A stretch of DNA of 64,000 nt. Source: an uncultured Verrucomicrobiota bacterium. Its GTDB lineage: Bacteria; Verrucomicrobiota; Verrucomicrobiia; Limisphaerales; UBA9464. Positions 25,694 to 35,900 of the stretch are shown in pieces. How positions within the stretch are numbered: position 1 is the stretch's first letter; every line of letters starts with the position of its first letter. The stretch spans positions 33,542 through 97,541 of the forward strand of contig CAIJLV010000183.1 in the NCBI GenBank assembly GCA_903821635.1, read 5' to 3'. Position numbers and translations under genes: made by a program. The notes under the pieces are model-generated. The model was given only the letters and a program-made list of their open reading frames with translations, was not told where the DNA came from and made no database searches.

Positions 25694-26215
25694 CGAAGCC
25701 TCGGGCAGGTGAAGTCAGGCAAGCGCTACTGGGCCGACGGCACGCGGGTCGCCGGGCAGCAGTTCGAGTATGGCTTTGACGACCTCGGCAACCGCAGCAG
25801 CGCCAAGACCGGCGGCGACGCCCTCGGGGCGAACCTGCGGAGCCAGGGTTACACGGTGAACGACCTCAGCCTTTACACCACGCGCACGAATCCCCGTTAC
25901 CTGAAGGTGCAGGGCGCGGCCCAAACCACCGCCACCGTCCAGGTGGACGGCAGCACCAACGGCGTGCTCCGGCAGGGCGAATACTTCCGCCGGGAACTCG
26001 GCTCCATCGCTGGCACGGGGCCGGTGTGGCAGACGGTGGCGGTCGCCTTGAGCGGCGGGACCAACACGGTCACCCAACGTCTGTTCCTGCCCCCCGGCCA
26101 CCGAAAGCTACACGCACGACGCCGACGGCAACCTCACGCAGGACGGCCAGCGGGATTACGGCTGGGACGCCGAGAATCGCCTCGTGGCCCTAAGTTCCGT
26201 GCTCACCGGCAGCCC
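25694..26215 (+). pseudogene. RHS/YD-repeat protein fragment, frameshifted
   Basis: The piece starts without a start codon inside a typical RHS stretch (LGQVKSGKRYWADGTRVAG, then QQFEYGFDDLGNR). It runs about 130 residues to FLPP. There a run of six C residues at 26090-26095 breaks the frame. Removing one C restores ATESYTHDADGNLTQDGQ and GWDAENRLVAL, the classic YD-repeat block. Similarity stops around 26215, before the RHS core end and any toxin tail. So it is truncated at both ends and carries one frameshift. Full-length relatives are very large secreted proteins often tied to contact-dependent competition. Most likely this is the relic of a rearranged RHS gene. Confidence 0.75.
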
Positions 26216-26372
26216 GGTCGCACTCTCAAGGGTGCTCGGCCGGCCAGATCGACGAAATCTGAGGTTGAACGTAATGCCTCGAACGGAATCATTGGTTCTG
26301 TTGAACGAGCCCCGGGATTTCATTCCGAGTGGCTTGGTGTCTGGTGTGAGTCTAACCCGGTGTATCGTTGCC

Positions 26373-26540
26373 ATGAGCAAGACCACGGATTTCTTGGCGG
26401 AAGCGCTTCGTGATTCCAAACACCCCTTTCGGGCGGTCGGCGACCGCCCGAAGAAACCCCAAAAACATCGTTACGAACGACGCAAGGCGCGGGAGTGCCT
26501 GAAGCTCGGCGATTGGTCGGCGGACTTGGCCGTGAGCTGA
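26373..26540 (+). CDS. small basic hypothetical protein (doubtful)
   Basis: A possible 55-aa basic protein beginning MSKTTDFLAEALRD and ending SADLAVS, in the same frame as the shifted part of the RHS remnant. I recognise no family. An 11-bp perfect stem-loop sits inside it at 26428-26452, which could equally mark non-coding DNA. No clear ribosome site is visible. It could be a tail left from the gene fused to the RHS piece, or a real small gene. Confidence 0.25.
   Translation: MSKTTDFLAEALRDSKHPFRAVGDRPKKPQKHRYERRKARECLKLGDWSADLAVS
26428..26452. repeat. perfect 11-bp stem-loop
   Basis: Arms 26428-26438 and 26442-26452 are exact reverse complements with a GGC loop. No T tract lies on either side, so it looks more like a REP-type palindrome than a terminator. 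Confidence 0.45.
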
Positions 26541-26588
26541 CCGCGGCAATTGCTTGCCAGCCAACCGCGCCCCGCGGACAACGCTCGG

Positions 26589-27986
26589 ATGCTGGTGCGT
26601 GCGCTCTGGGTCGTCCTGTCGTCGGTGGCCGTTTTGGGGGCCGACTGGCCCTATTTTCTCGGTCCCAACGGGGATGGATCGTCGCCTGAAACCGGTTTGA
26701 TCGACCGCCTGCCCGCCAGTGGGCTGCCGGTGCTGTTTGATCGTGCGATCGGGACGGGTTACGCCGCGCCGGCAGTTCGGGCGGGAACGCTCGTCCTATT
26801 CCACCGGGAGGGCTCCGAGGAGGTGGTCGAAGCGCTGGATGCCCGGACGGCTGGGCGCCGGTGGCGTTTCGCCTATCCGACCGCCTACCAAGACCCCTAC
26901 GGCTATAACAATGGTCCCCGGTGCGCCCCGTTGGTGACAAGTAACCGCGTGTATACCTTTGGCGCCGAAGGGAGTCTGACTTGCTTGGACTTGGCGTCGG
27001 GCAAACCAGTTTGGCGCCGGGACACGGCGAAGGAATGGGAGGTGCCCCAAGCCTTCTTCGGCGTGGGCAGCACGCCCTTGCTCGAAGGCGGCCGACTCAT
27101 CGTCATGGTGGGTGGGCAGCCCAACTCCGGCGTGGTCGCACTGGATCCGGAATCTGGCCGGACGCTTTGGGAAAACGTTGGCAAAACCAATTGGCAGGGC
27201 GTGACCACGCTGGGGTGGCGGGCGGAGCGGCCCTACGAGTGGACCGGGGTCGAGAAGCTCGCCAGTTACGCCTCGCCGGTCGCCGCCACCCTTCGCGGTG
27301 AGCGCCACCTGCTTTGTCTGCTGCGCCAAGGGTTGGTCTCGCTCAACCCCACCAACGGTGCGATCCGCTTCAGCCGGTGGTTTCAATCGTTTGCCAATGA
27401 CTCGGTCAACGCCATGAATCCGGTGGTTTCGGGCGACCAAATCCTGATCTCCGGCGCCTACTACCGGAGTGGCGCGGTCCTGCTGCGGGTGAAACCGGAC
27501 GGCCAGTCGGTCGAAGAAAGTTGGAAAGATCCCGTCCGGCACCCGTTGGACCCCGCCGACCGCGACCCGGTGACGGGTCGCTGGCGGGTGCCCGCGCTCG
27601 AAATGCATTGGTCCACCCCCATCTTGCACGGCGGGCATGTGTATGCGTTCAGCGGGCGCAATGAACCCGACGCGTCCCTCCGATGTGTCGAATTCGCCAC
27701 CGGCCGGGTGAAGTGGCAGCGCGACGAAAGTTGGGGCAAACACAGCGCCGAACAGCCGCCCGTCTTTGGGCGTGGGTCGTTCCTGCTGGCCGAGGGCAAA
27801 CTCATCGCCCTCGGCGAAGGTGGGTTGCTGGGCTTCTTCAAACCGAATCCTGACCGGTGCGAAGAACTCGGCCGCTGGCAGGTGCCCTCGCTGAAGCATC
27901 CGTGTTGGGCGCCGCCGGTCTTGTCGGCGGGCGTGCTTTACCTGCGCGGCGAGAATCGGCTCGTGGCGTTGCGCTGCACCCCCTAG
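26589..27986 (+). CDS. exported PQQ-like beta-propeller protein
   Basis: A 465-aa protein starting at the ATG at 26589, which gives a signal peptide (MLVRALWVVLSSVAVLGA). The mature part opens DWPYFLGPNGDGSSPETG, the hallmark of the planctomycete/verrucomicrobial PQQ-like outer membrane propeller group. Blades show VEALDARTAGRRW, LTCLDLASGKPVW, VVALDPESGRTLW and LRCVEFATGRVKW. Unlike the protein at 19 kb there is no lipobox cysteine, so it should be soluble in the periplasm or secreted. Ligand and function are unknown. It stands between the RHS scar and mfd, with 69 bases to mfd. Confidence 0.87.
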   Translation: MLVRALWVVLSSVAVLGADWPYFLGPNGDGSSPETGLIDRLPASGLPVLFDRAIGTGYAAPAVRAGTLVLFHREGSEEVVEALDARTAGRRWRFAYPTAYQDPYGYNNGPRCAPLVTSNRVYTFGAEGSLTCLDLASGKPVWRRDTAKEWEVPQAFFGVGSTPLLEGGRLIVMVGGQPNSGVVALDPESGRTLWENVGKTNWQGVTTLGWRAERPYEWTGVEKLASYASPVAATLRGERHLLCLLRQGLVSLNPTNGAIRFSRWFQSFANDSVNAMNPVVSGDQILISGAYYRSGAVLLRVKPDGQSVEESWKDPVRHPLDPADRDPVTGRWRVPALEMHWSTPILHGGHVYAFSGRNEPDASLRCVEFATGRVKWQRDESWGKHSAEQPPVFGRGSFLLAEGKLIALGEGGLLGFFKPNPDRCEELGRWQVPSLKHPCWAPPVLSAGVLYLRGENRLVALRCTP

Positions 27987-28055
27987 CCGCGGTTGGCTTG
28001 ACGTCTGAGCGTCCACGCCCACCTTGCCCCCCGCTTGCCGACTCGCAGATTAGTC

Positions 28056-31000
28056 ATGGCGAAGGCCGACGTCTTCGCCGCCGTCGGCTCTGCTCCCGCG
28101 TATGAATCCCTGTTGCAGCGCGCCCGAGACGGAGGCGTCTTGCCGTGGACTGGAGTCGTGCGGTCGGCGCACGCGTTTCTCGCGGCTCTGTTGGCGCAGC
28201 GGTATCCGCACCGACCGATCGTGCTGGTCGCCGAGTCGTTGAAGGCGCAGGAACGGTTGCATGCAGATCTCACGACGTGGCTGAACGTCGCGGCCCACCA
28301 CGAAGCCGCGGACAAGGATCGGCAGCACCGGGTCACGCCCCGTTTTTTCCCCGCGTGGGACATCTTGCCGCACGAAAGCAAACTTCCCCATGCCGACGTG
28401 ATCAGCGAGCGGTTGGAGACGCTGATCGCCCTGCTGGAATTTTCGGCGGGCGGTCCGGTGGGCCTTGGGGCCCGCGGAAAGTCGCTGCCGGCAGCGCCCC
28501 GTTTGGTGGTGACGGCCAATGCCTTGCAGCAGCGAACCTTTGCCGGCGCAGAATTGGCGAAACGAACCCGCACGCTGAAACGAGGGCAAACGCTTAACCC
28601 GTTGGATTTGATCGAATGGCTGGAGGAGGTCGGCTACGAGCCGGAAACCCAAGTCGCCAGCAAGGGGCAACTCGCGTGGCGGGGTGGCATCGTGGATGTC
28701 TGGTCCCTGAGTTCGCCTTGGCCGGTGCGCTTGGAATTTTTCGGGGACGAACTGGAATCGCTGCGGGAATTCGATCCGCACAGCCAAACTTCCCGCGAAC
28801 AGATCAGTGAAGCGATCATCCCCCCGGCGGGAGAATTGAGCCTCCTGAAACAACGGATTCCGAAATGGGTGGATCCGCCGGCGGGTGCTCCCGCCGAAAC
28901 CAAGGCGGGTTTGGCCTCCCTGCTCGATTATCTGCCAGATGACGCCCTGATCGTGCTGAGCGAGCCCGCGGAACTCAGCGCGCAGGCCGAGCGCTACGCC
29001 CAGCAGGTGCCCGCGGGCGATCCCTTCCACTTTCCGTGGGTCGAATTTCTAGCCGAAGCCCAGCGGCGGAAGCTGACCTGGGTCGAACTTTCCGAAGCCG
29101 CCGACGGCAGTCTTTCCGAGACCGACGGCGAAACCGCCGAGGGGGCTTTGGCCGCGCCGGTGGCGCCGCGAGGGCCGAGGTTCGATTCCCTCGATGCTTA
29201 CCGACCCATCGGGGCCACGTTGCCCGATCCGCAGGTGGCCCAAGTCCAGCGTCGGGAGTTCTTCCAGCAACTGCACCGTTGGTTGCGGCAGGGGCAGACG
29301 GTGCATGTATTTTGTAATACCGCGGGCGAGCAGCAGCGGTTCCAGGAATTGTGGGCGGAATACGGTCTGGCTGAGGCGGCGGAGGCCCCGGTTCCAGCGG
29401 CGGAGGCGGCTGGTCCCGTGACCTGCCCGTCGGGATTGAGCCTGCACCTCGGTTCCTTGGCGCGGGGCTTTCTCGCGGGTGCCGCCCGGGTGGTGGTGGT
29501 CACGGATGCCGAAATCTATGGCCGTTACAAAGTGGCTCGGTCGCGGCGGTTGACGTCGCCGCACGCGCAAGCGATGCGCTCGGCGTTCGAGGTGGATTTC
29601 TCCGAGTTTGAAGAAGGCGACTACGTGGTGCATCTCCAGCATGGCATCGGCCTGTTTCGGGGGTTGAAAACACTGCCGCCGGCGAAACCGCGGACCGACT
29701 CGACGCGCCTTTCCGCAGCGGAATCCGCCCACTCGGTGAGCGAAGGCGGCCAGGAATGCCTCGTGGTCGAATTTGCCGCCCGCGATTCAGGTGAAGAGCC
29801 GCCCCGGCTCTACGTGCCGGTCAGCGAGGCCCACCTCATCAGCAAATACGTGGGTGCCGGCAAGGCCCGGCCGCAGCTCAACACCCTTGGCGGTGCGCGT
29901 TGGACCAAGGCCAAACAGGAGGCGGAACGGGCGGTGCGGGATCTCGCCGCCGACTTGTTGCGGGTGCAAGCCTCGCGCTCCGTGCAGTCGGGCCACGCCT
30001 TCAGCGCCGATACCAACTGGCAGCGCGAGTTTGAGGCGGCCTTTGAATTTGAAGAAACGCCCGACCAGCTTACGGCGATCGAGGCGGTGAAACGCGACAT
30101 GGAAGCCGGCAAGCCGATGGACCGGCTGTTGTGTGGCGATGTTGGTTTCGGCAAGACCGAGGTGGCGCTCCGGGCCGCCTTCAAGGCGCTGATGGGTGGC
30201 AAACAGGTGGCGCTACTGGTGCCCACCACCGTGCTCGCGCAGCAGCATTACAATAGCTTCCGCGAGCGCATGGCCGGCTTCCCCGTCCGCATTGAGCTCC
30301 TCTCGCGTTTCCGCACACCCAAACAACAGCGCGCCGCCATGGAGGCCGCCGCCAACGGCACTGTGGATATCGTGATCGGCACGCACCGAATTGTCTCCGC
30401 CGACGTGCAATTTAAGGACCTCGGGCTGGTGATCGTGGACGAGGAGCAGAAGTTTGGCGTGAAGCACAAGGAGCAGTTCAAGCTGCTGCGCACCACCGTG
30501 GACGTGCTCACGCTCAGCGCCACGCCCATCCCGCGCACACTCAACCTGGCCCTGACCGGGGCCCGCGATCTCAGCACGCTGGAAACGCCGCCGCAGGACC
30601 GTCTCCCGGTCGAAACGGTGGTCGGCAACTACGATGAACGGGTCGTGCGCGACGCCCTCCGGCGTGAGTTGAACCGCGGGGGCCAAGTCTATTTCCTCCA
30701 CAATCGCGTTTCCACCATCGAGGGCGTGGCGCTCAAGCTGAAGGCGCTGGTGCCGGACGCGCGGGTGGTCATCGGCCACGGGCAGATGGCTGCCGACGAC
30801 CTTGAAAAGGTCATGACGCAGTTTGTGAACGGGGAAGCGGATGTGCTCGTGAGCACCACCATCATCGAGAGCGGACTCGATATCCCGAACGCCAACACGA
30901 TGATCATTGATCGCGCCGATCGTTTTGGGCTGAGCGAACTTTACCAACTCCGGGGCCGCGTCGGGCGTTACAAACACCAAGCCTACTGTTACCTGCTGCT

Positions 31001-31817
31001 GCCCCGCCACGCCCAACTGCTCACCGAAGCCCGCAAGCGCATGAGCGCCATCAAGCAGTATTCAGCCCTCGGTTCCGGGTTCAAGATCGCCATGCGGGAC
31101 CTCGAAATCCGCGGTGCCGGCAACCTCCTCGGCGCCCAACAAAGCGGCCACATCACCGCGGTCGGCTTCGATCTTTTCTGCCAACTGCTCAAGCAAAGCG
31201 TCGCCGCCCTGAAGGGAGAAAAGGTCGTCGCCCGCGCCGAAGTTCGGTTGAGCCTCGGTTTCTTGGCCATGAATCCCGGCGAAGAAAACCAAGGTAAAAA
31301 GTCCCTGACCGAAGCGGCCGAACTGGCCTCCTCAGAACCGAATCTGGCTCAAATTGAGATTCCCCGGGAAGATTTGGTCCGCTGGGTGGAGGCTGACGAC
31401 GAGACTGTTTCCCGCAGCCGGCGCGGCGGCGTTGGGGGCCAAGACCCACCCCTAGCCCCGCTTCCGAAGGCGCCCGCCTACCTGCCGCTCGATTATGTGT
31501 GCGAGTCCGAGCATCGGTTGGAGATTTACCGCAAGCTGGCCCAAGCCACGCAGCGCGGCGAACTCGACGCGCTCCGGCGCGAACTGAGGGATCGTTTCGG
31601 CGTGTTGCCGCCCCCGGTGGAGTTGTTGGTGGGGGTCCATGAACTCCGGGTGTTGGCCGCCGCCAAACAGGTTAACGCCATCGAGGTGGTGGACGACAAG
31701 GTCAAGCTCTTCCGCGGCCGCGAGCCGCTCACGGTCGGCGGTTATTTCCCGCGCCTGAGCCAACGCGACGCCCCAGCGCGTCTCGGTGAACTGCGGAAAC
31801 TGCTGCTCGCACTTTGA
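28056..31817 (+). CDS. mfd: transcription-repair coupling factor Mfd
   Basis: A 1253-aa DNA translocase that removes RNA polymerase stalled at lesions and recruits UvrA. The N-terminal third is UvrB-like. The RNA-polymerase-interacting domain starts around FEEGDYVVHLQHGIGLFRGL. The helicase part has Walker A as GDVGFGKTE, the Walker B box as VDEEQKFGVKHKEQ, LSATPIPRTLNLAL as motif III, and VSTTIIESGLDIPNANTMI and QLRGRVGR as later motifs. The C-terminal TRCF domain follows. The ATG at 28056 is used; a TTG seven codons upstream is less likely. A loop rich in Ala, Glu and Pro around residues 450-465 is the only unusual stretch. xth follows after 85 bases, so two repair genes are neighbours. Confidence 0.97.
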   Translation: MAKADVFAAVGSAPAYESLLQRARDGGVLPWTGVVRSAHAFLAALLAQRYPHRPIVLVAESLKAQERLHADLTTWLNVAAHHEAADKDRQHRVTPRFFPAWDILPHESKLPHADVISERLETLIALLEFSAGGPVGLGARGKSLPAAPRLVVTANALQQRTFAGAELAKRTRTLKRGQTLNPLDLIEWLEEVGYEPETQVASKGQLAWRGGIVDVWSLSSPWPVRLEFFGDELESLREFDPHSQTSREQISEAIIPPAGELSLLKQRIPKWVDPPAGAPAETKAGLASLLDYLPDDALIVLSEPAELSAQAERYAQQVPAGDPFHFPWVEFLAEAQRRKLTWVELSEAADGSLSETDGETAEGALAAPVAPRGPRFDSLDAYRPIGATLPDPQVAQVQRREFFQQLHRWLRQGQTVHVFCNTAGEQQRFQELWAEYGLAEAAEAPVPAAEAAGPVTCPSGLSLHLGSLARGFLAGAARVVVVTDAEIYGRYKVARSRRLTSPHAQAMRSAFEVDFSEFEEGDYVVHLQHGIGLFRGLKTLPPAKPRTDSTRLSAAESAHSVSEGGQECLVVEFAARDSGEEPPRLYVPVSEAHLISKYVGAGKARPQLNTLGGARWTKAKQEAERAVRDLAADLLRVQASRSVQSGHAFSADTNWQREFEAAFEFEETPDQLTAIEAVKRDMEAGKPMDRLLCGDVGFGKTEVALRAAFKALMGGKQVALLVPTTVLAQQHYNSFRERMAGFPVRIELLSRFRTPKQQRAAMEAAANGTVDIVIGTHRIVSADVQFKDLGLVIVDEEQKFGVKHKEQFKLLRTTVDVLTLSATPIPRTLNLALTGARDLSTLETPPQDRLPVETVVGNYDERVVRDALRRELNRGGQVYFLHNRVSTIEGVALKLKALVPDARVVIGHGQMAADDLEKVMTQFVNGEADVLVSTTIIESGLDIPNANTMIIDRADRFGLSELYQLRGRVGRYKHQAYCYLLLPRHAQLLTEARKRMSAIKQYSALGSGFKIAMRDLEIRGAGNLLGAQQSGHITAVGFDLFCQLLKQSVAALKGEKVVARAEVRLSLGFLAMNPGEENQGKKSLTEAAELASSEPNLAQIEIPREDLVRWVEADDETVSRSRRGGVGGQDPPLAPLPKAPAYLPLDYVCESEHRLEIYRKLAQATQRGELDALRRELRDRFGVLPPPVELLVGVHELRVLAAAKQVNAIEVVDDKVKLFRGREPLTVGGYFPRLSQRDAPARLGELRKLLLAL

Positions 31818-31902
31818 AGCGGCGTGCGTCGAGTGCCGCCGCCTGAGTCGGCGGTTGGATGCCGGATTGCCGGGCCCGCCTTCGCCCGACATCCTCGGCC
31901 CC

Positions 31903-32655
31903 GTGAAATTGGTCTCTTGGAACGTCAACGGCTTGCGCGCCGTGTTGCGAAAAAACTTCCTCGAATTCCTCGCCGACGAGGCGCCGGACATCCTCTGCCT
32001 CCAAGAGACCAAGTGCCGGCCGACCGACGTGGAGCCGGTTTGGCCCGCCGCCTACACGGCGTATTGGAATAGCGCCGAAAAGAAGGGCTACAGCGGCACC
32101 GCCATCCTTACCCGCACGCCGCCGCTGCGGGTCACGCAGGGAATCGGCGTGGCGGCACACGATCGCGAAGGCCGGGTGCTGACGGCTGAGTTCGCCGACT
32201 TTTTCCTAGTCAATGTTTACGTGCCCAATTCGCAGCGGGAACTGACCCGGTTGCCCTACCGGCAGGAGTGGGACGTGGATTTTTTGCGCTACCTGCGCAC
32301 GTTGGAGCAGCAAAAGCCGGTGATTTGGGCGGGCGACTTGAACGTGGCCCACACCGAGCTCGACCTAGCGAATCCGAAATCCAACGCCAAGAACCACGGC
32401 TTTACGCCCGAGGAACGGGCGGGTTTCAGTGCCTGCGTGGCCGCTGGTTTTGTGGATACGTTCCGGGAATTCGAGCGCGGCGGCGGGCACTACACCTGGT
32501 GGAGCCCGATGGCCGGCGCCCGCGCCCGAAATGTAGGGTGGCGGATCGACTATTTCCTCCTCAGCGAGGCCCTGAAACCGAGGTTAAAATCCGCCTTCAT
32601 CCGCCCCGGCGTCATGGGCTCGGATCATTGCCCGGTGGGCATTGAGCTGGCCTGA
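31903..32655 (+). CDS. xth: exodeoxyribonuclease III (AP endonuclease family)
   Basis: A 250-aa Mg-dependent nuclease that cleaves at abasic sites and removes 3' blocking groups in base excision repair. Motifs in order: VSWNVNGLRAVL, CLQETKC (metal-binding Glu), YSGTAILTR, VNVYVPNS, WAGDLNVAHTELDLANPK (the Asn/Asp active site) and GSDHCPVGIEL (catalytic Asp-His). The GTG at 31903 gives the usual start (MKLVSWNVNG). The frame extends upstream to 31786 but that part overlaps the end of mfd and is not conserved. It is likely in one transcription unit with mfd. Confidence 0.95.
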   Translation: MKLVSWNVNGLRAVLRKNFLEFLADEAPDILCLQETKCRPTDVEPVWPAAYTAYWNSAEKKGYSGTAILTRTPPLRVTQGIGVAAHDREGRVLTAEFADFFLVNVYVPNSQRELTRLPYRQEWDVDFLRYLRTLEQQKPVIWAGDLNVAHTELDLANPKSNAKNHGFTPEERAGFSACVAAGFVDTFREFERGGGHYTWWSPMAGARARNVGWRIDYFLLSEALKPRLKSAFIRPGVMGSDHCPVGIELA

Positions 32656-32969
32656 CGAGTTCCGCCGCGCCGCCTGGCGCGCTGTGCCATTGACGTTAAC
32701 GTTTGGCGACAAGCGTGGGTAATTCGGTTGGGCACTTGACTTGAGGTGTTGAGTGGGCGCGAAGATGTCTCCCGTTCAGCCACTCGCCCAGGGATGCCTC
32801 CCGATCACCCTAACCTATCGGCGTTTGAGTCCGGCTTCCGGGTCGAGGGGATGAATGGCTCCTAAATATCGTGTCTGCAACCTCGTCCAGCTCGTTCGGC
32901 CGGCCCGCTAGTGCGCGCCTCCGCGCCGGCGGATGTGTTGGCGGCCCCCAGTTCGCGTCCCAGTTCTCT
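32656..32969. other. intergenic region with a 10-bp perfect palindrome
   Basis: About 310 bases between xth and the 1042-aa gene. The only clear structure is the palindrome ACGTTAACGT at 32693-32702. A TTGACT hexamer near 32736 has no good partner hexamer. The promoter of the large secreted protein gene must lie here but I cannot place it. Confidence 0.4.
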
Positions 32970-35900
32970 ATGAAACCAAAATACTCCCTTAAATCCTGCC
33001 TCTTCGCGGCCGGTCTTTTGACCGCCACGGGAGCTGCCTTCGGGCAGGAAGTGATCACCTGGCAGAGCGCCACCGGCAGCTTGTTTGACGCTGCCCGCTG
33101 GGATCTTAACCGGGTCCCCAGCAGCACCGACATCGTGCTGATCAACAACGCGGGCACCGCGACCATCGCGACCGACGCCGGCATCCAAAGCGTGTCCGCC
33201 ATTCGTTTGGGTGACGTGCAAGACGGCACCGAGTCCGGCCATATCGTCATGAATGGCGGCACCTTGAACGTGGGCAACACCGCGGGTGACCCCAAGTGCA
33301 TCATTGGCCTCAGTGCCACCCTGTCCACGTTCATCATGAACGGCGGCACGATCTTTTTCGACGGGCCTGATCAATTCCCCGGCAGCTCGGCGGATGACGG
33401 TTTGAACGGTTTGGATTGGGAAGTCGGCGAAAAGGGCCTGGGCCGCTTCGAAATGCACGGCACGGCCAAGTTCTTCGCCGGCGACGATCTCAAGATTGGG
33501 GCCAACGGCGCGGGCAAGGGCTCGGTCTTGATTGACGGCAACGCGCACTTTGCGGCCGGCAGCGGCATCAGCGTCTCTGAGGGCGGCCCCAGCGACGAGC
33601 AGCTCATGATCGTCGGAGGCAACGCCCTGGTGGAAGCGGGCAACAGCATGGGCGCCGGCAACGCGCTCGGCTCCACCGACGAGGGTTATCTGACCATGGC
33701 TTCCGGTAACAGCTCCGGCCGGCTGGTGGTGCAGGACAACGGGGTGATCAATTACCGCCGCCTCAGCGCCCGGGAAGGCACCAGCGTCATCGTCGTCAAG
33801 GACCGCGCCCAGATGCACATCTTCGACGTGCTCACCGGCAAAGGCGCCCTCGGCGACGCTCCGTCCGTCGATCGGCCACCAGAAATGGGCCCGAACAGCA
33901 CCCTCTGCTCGGCGGCTCCCAGCGAAGGCACCCTGACGTTGCAGGACGATGCGGTCATGACCGTCAACTCGGATCCCGCCAGCGGCCCGACCAAAGGCTT
34001 GGGCATCAGCGCTCCCCGTGATTTCGGCAACACGGGCGGCAAGGCGGCCCTGATTGTTCGCGATCGCGCCTCGTTCCGGGTCGAACAAAACCTCGAAGTC
34101 GGCACCGGCGCCGCTGACAGCTCGGATGGCACTTTGACCGTGATCGGACCCAGCGCGAAGGTGAACATTGGGGGCAACCTCAACCTCGCCGTGGATCTCG
34201 AAGGCACCCCGACCGCCGGCAAGGGCACGCTCAACCCGGTGATCACCGCCGCCAGCCATTCCGTGGTCAACGTCGCGGGCGTCGCCAAACTCGCCAACGG
34301 GCATCTAAAGGTGAAGCTCGACGGCTACACCCCGCTCGGCGGCGAGAGTTACACCCTCGTCAAAGCGGGCACCATTGAAGGCCAATTCCTCATGACCGAC
34401 TTCGCCGACGCCCCGCTGGGCGCCGGGATGGCTTGGGTCGTCGAATATACCGCCGACGCCGTCCGCCTGAAAGTCACCGGCGGCGTGCCGCCCCAAGCCA
34501 AGCCGGGTCTGCCGGAAGCCAACGGCCTGACCCCGCTCGGCAATACGGTTTATGTCAACCCGCCGGCCACCACGCAGAACAACGGCAAGGTCGAAAGTTT
34601 GGGCGTGGGCGTAATCGCTAACGGTAACGTGGTTGTGGGTTGGGAAGATGACGGGGACGGCCTGACCGATCAGGAAGCAGTCTGGACCGTTTACAGCCCG
34701 AATGGCACGCCGCTGACCCCGGTCACGACGCTGACCTCGATTGATCCCGACTATGTGGGACAAACCATCAGTTCGCGCTTCCTCGCCTACTTCCGGGCCG
34801 ATGGTTCGGCCGTCTCCGGTCGCACCGCGTGGGGCCCGAAGATCAAGGCCAACGTGTTTGGTGAAGGATTCGGCATGGGGGCCACTGCCTTCGACTTGGG
34901 CAAAGAAGTCACCGCGCTGACTCCGACCCAGAACAACGCCGCCGGTGAAAACGCCGGTGACTTTCCGGCCGTGCAGTTGCTCAACAACACTGGCGGCCCG
35001 CTCGGCATCGTCTCCGGCCTCAGCGAAGCCTATGCCGAACGTGATGGCGACGTCCGCATTGGCGACTGGGACTACCTCGCCAACGGTAATATCGTGATCG
35101 TCGGTGAAAGCCGGCAGCGCCCCGACCTCGTGGACCTCTACGCCGGTGCAGAAGCTAAAACCCACGGCATTGTGCGCGTGGTCAAGGCTGACGGCACCGT
35201 GGTAAAAGCTGAGCAATTGCTCGGAAAAGATCCGGTCGAAACGCAAATCTGGCACGGTTCGGCCGTGACCGCCAACGGCTTCGCCGTGCGTTACAGCGTC
35301 ACCCCCGGTGGGGCCAAGCTTCAGCGCTTCGACAACGCCGGCAATAAGGTGGGTGACGAAATCGACCTCGCGACCTTGACCGGCAGCCCGATCGCCAACG
35401 GCGGTGGCCGCGGTGAAGACATCGGCCTCCACGGTAACGGCAAAGATGCGTATGTCCTCGCTACCAAGGGGCTCGATAGCGAAGGCAAACCGCAGATCTG
35501 GTTGGCGGTCTTGAACGCGGATGGCACCAAGCGCTGGGCTCGTAACGTCGGGGATGGGCAGTCACTGCCCCACGTGGCCATTGGTCGGGTGGATGCCGCG
35601 ATTGATGAATCCGGCCGCGTCGCCGTGATCTACGCTGATACGGCGGGCACCGCGCAAGCGGGTGGCACCACGGCCCTCATTTTGGGCCGCTTGTTCGACG
35701 CTCAAGGCAATCCGCTCGGGGGCGTGTTCCACGTCAGCGAAAAGGAACTGCCCGTGGCCGAATCCCTCAGCGCGACGGATGCGCGGGTCGATTGGCGTGG
35801 CAACACGCTGGCGGTGGCTTGGGAAAGCCTCAACCAGACCGAAAACAACACCGACCCGGCCAAGTCGGTCGTGGCCCTCCGCACGTTCAACGTTCCGGGC

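Noticed and set aside
25694..26540. Active RHS toxin-immunity module
   Set aside because: The RHS part is truncated at both ends and frameshifted; no toxin domain or convincing immunity gene follows.
26796..28022. A 408-codon minus-strand open frame
   Set aside because: It is a shadow of the PQQ-type propeller gene, which has clear blade motifs.
29176..29196. A GGTTCGATTCCCT-like stretch that resembles a tRNA T-arm
   Set aside because: It lies in frame inside mfd and no acceptor, D-arm or anticodon arm can be folded around it.
32862..34304. A 480-codon minus-strand open frame
   Set aside because: It is antisense to the signal-peptide-bearing 1042-aa protein; no domain or start signal.
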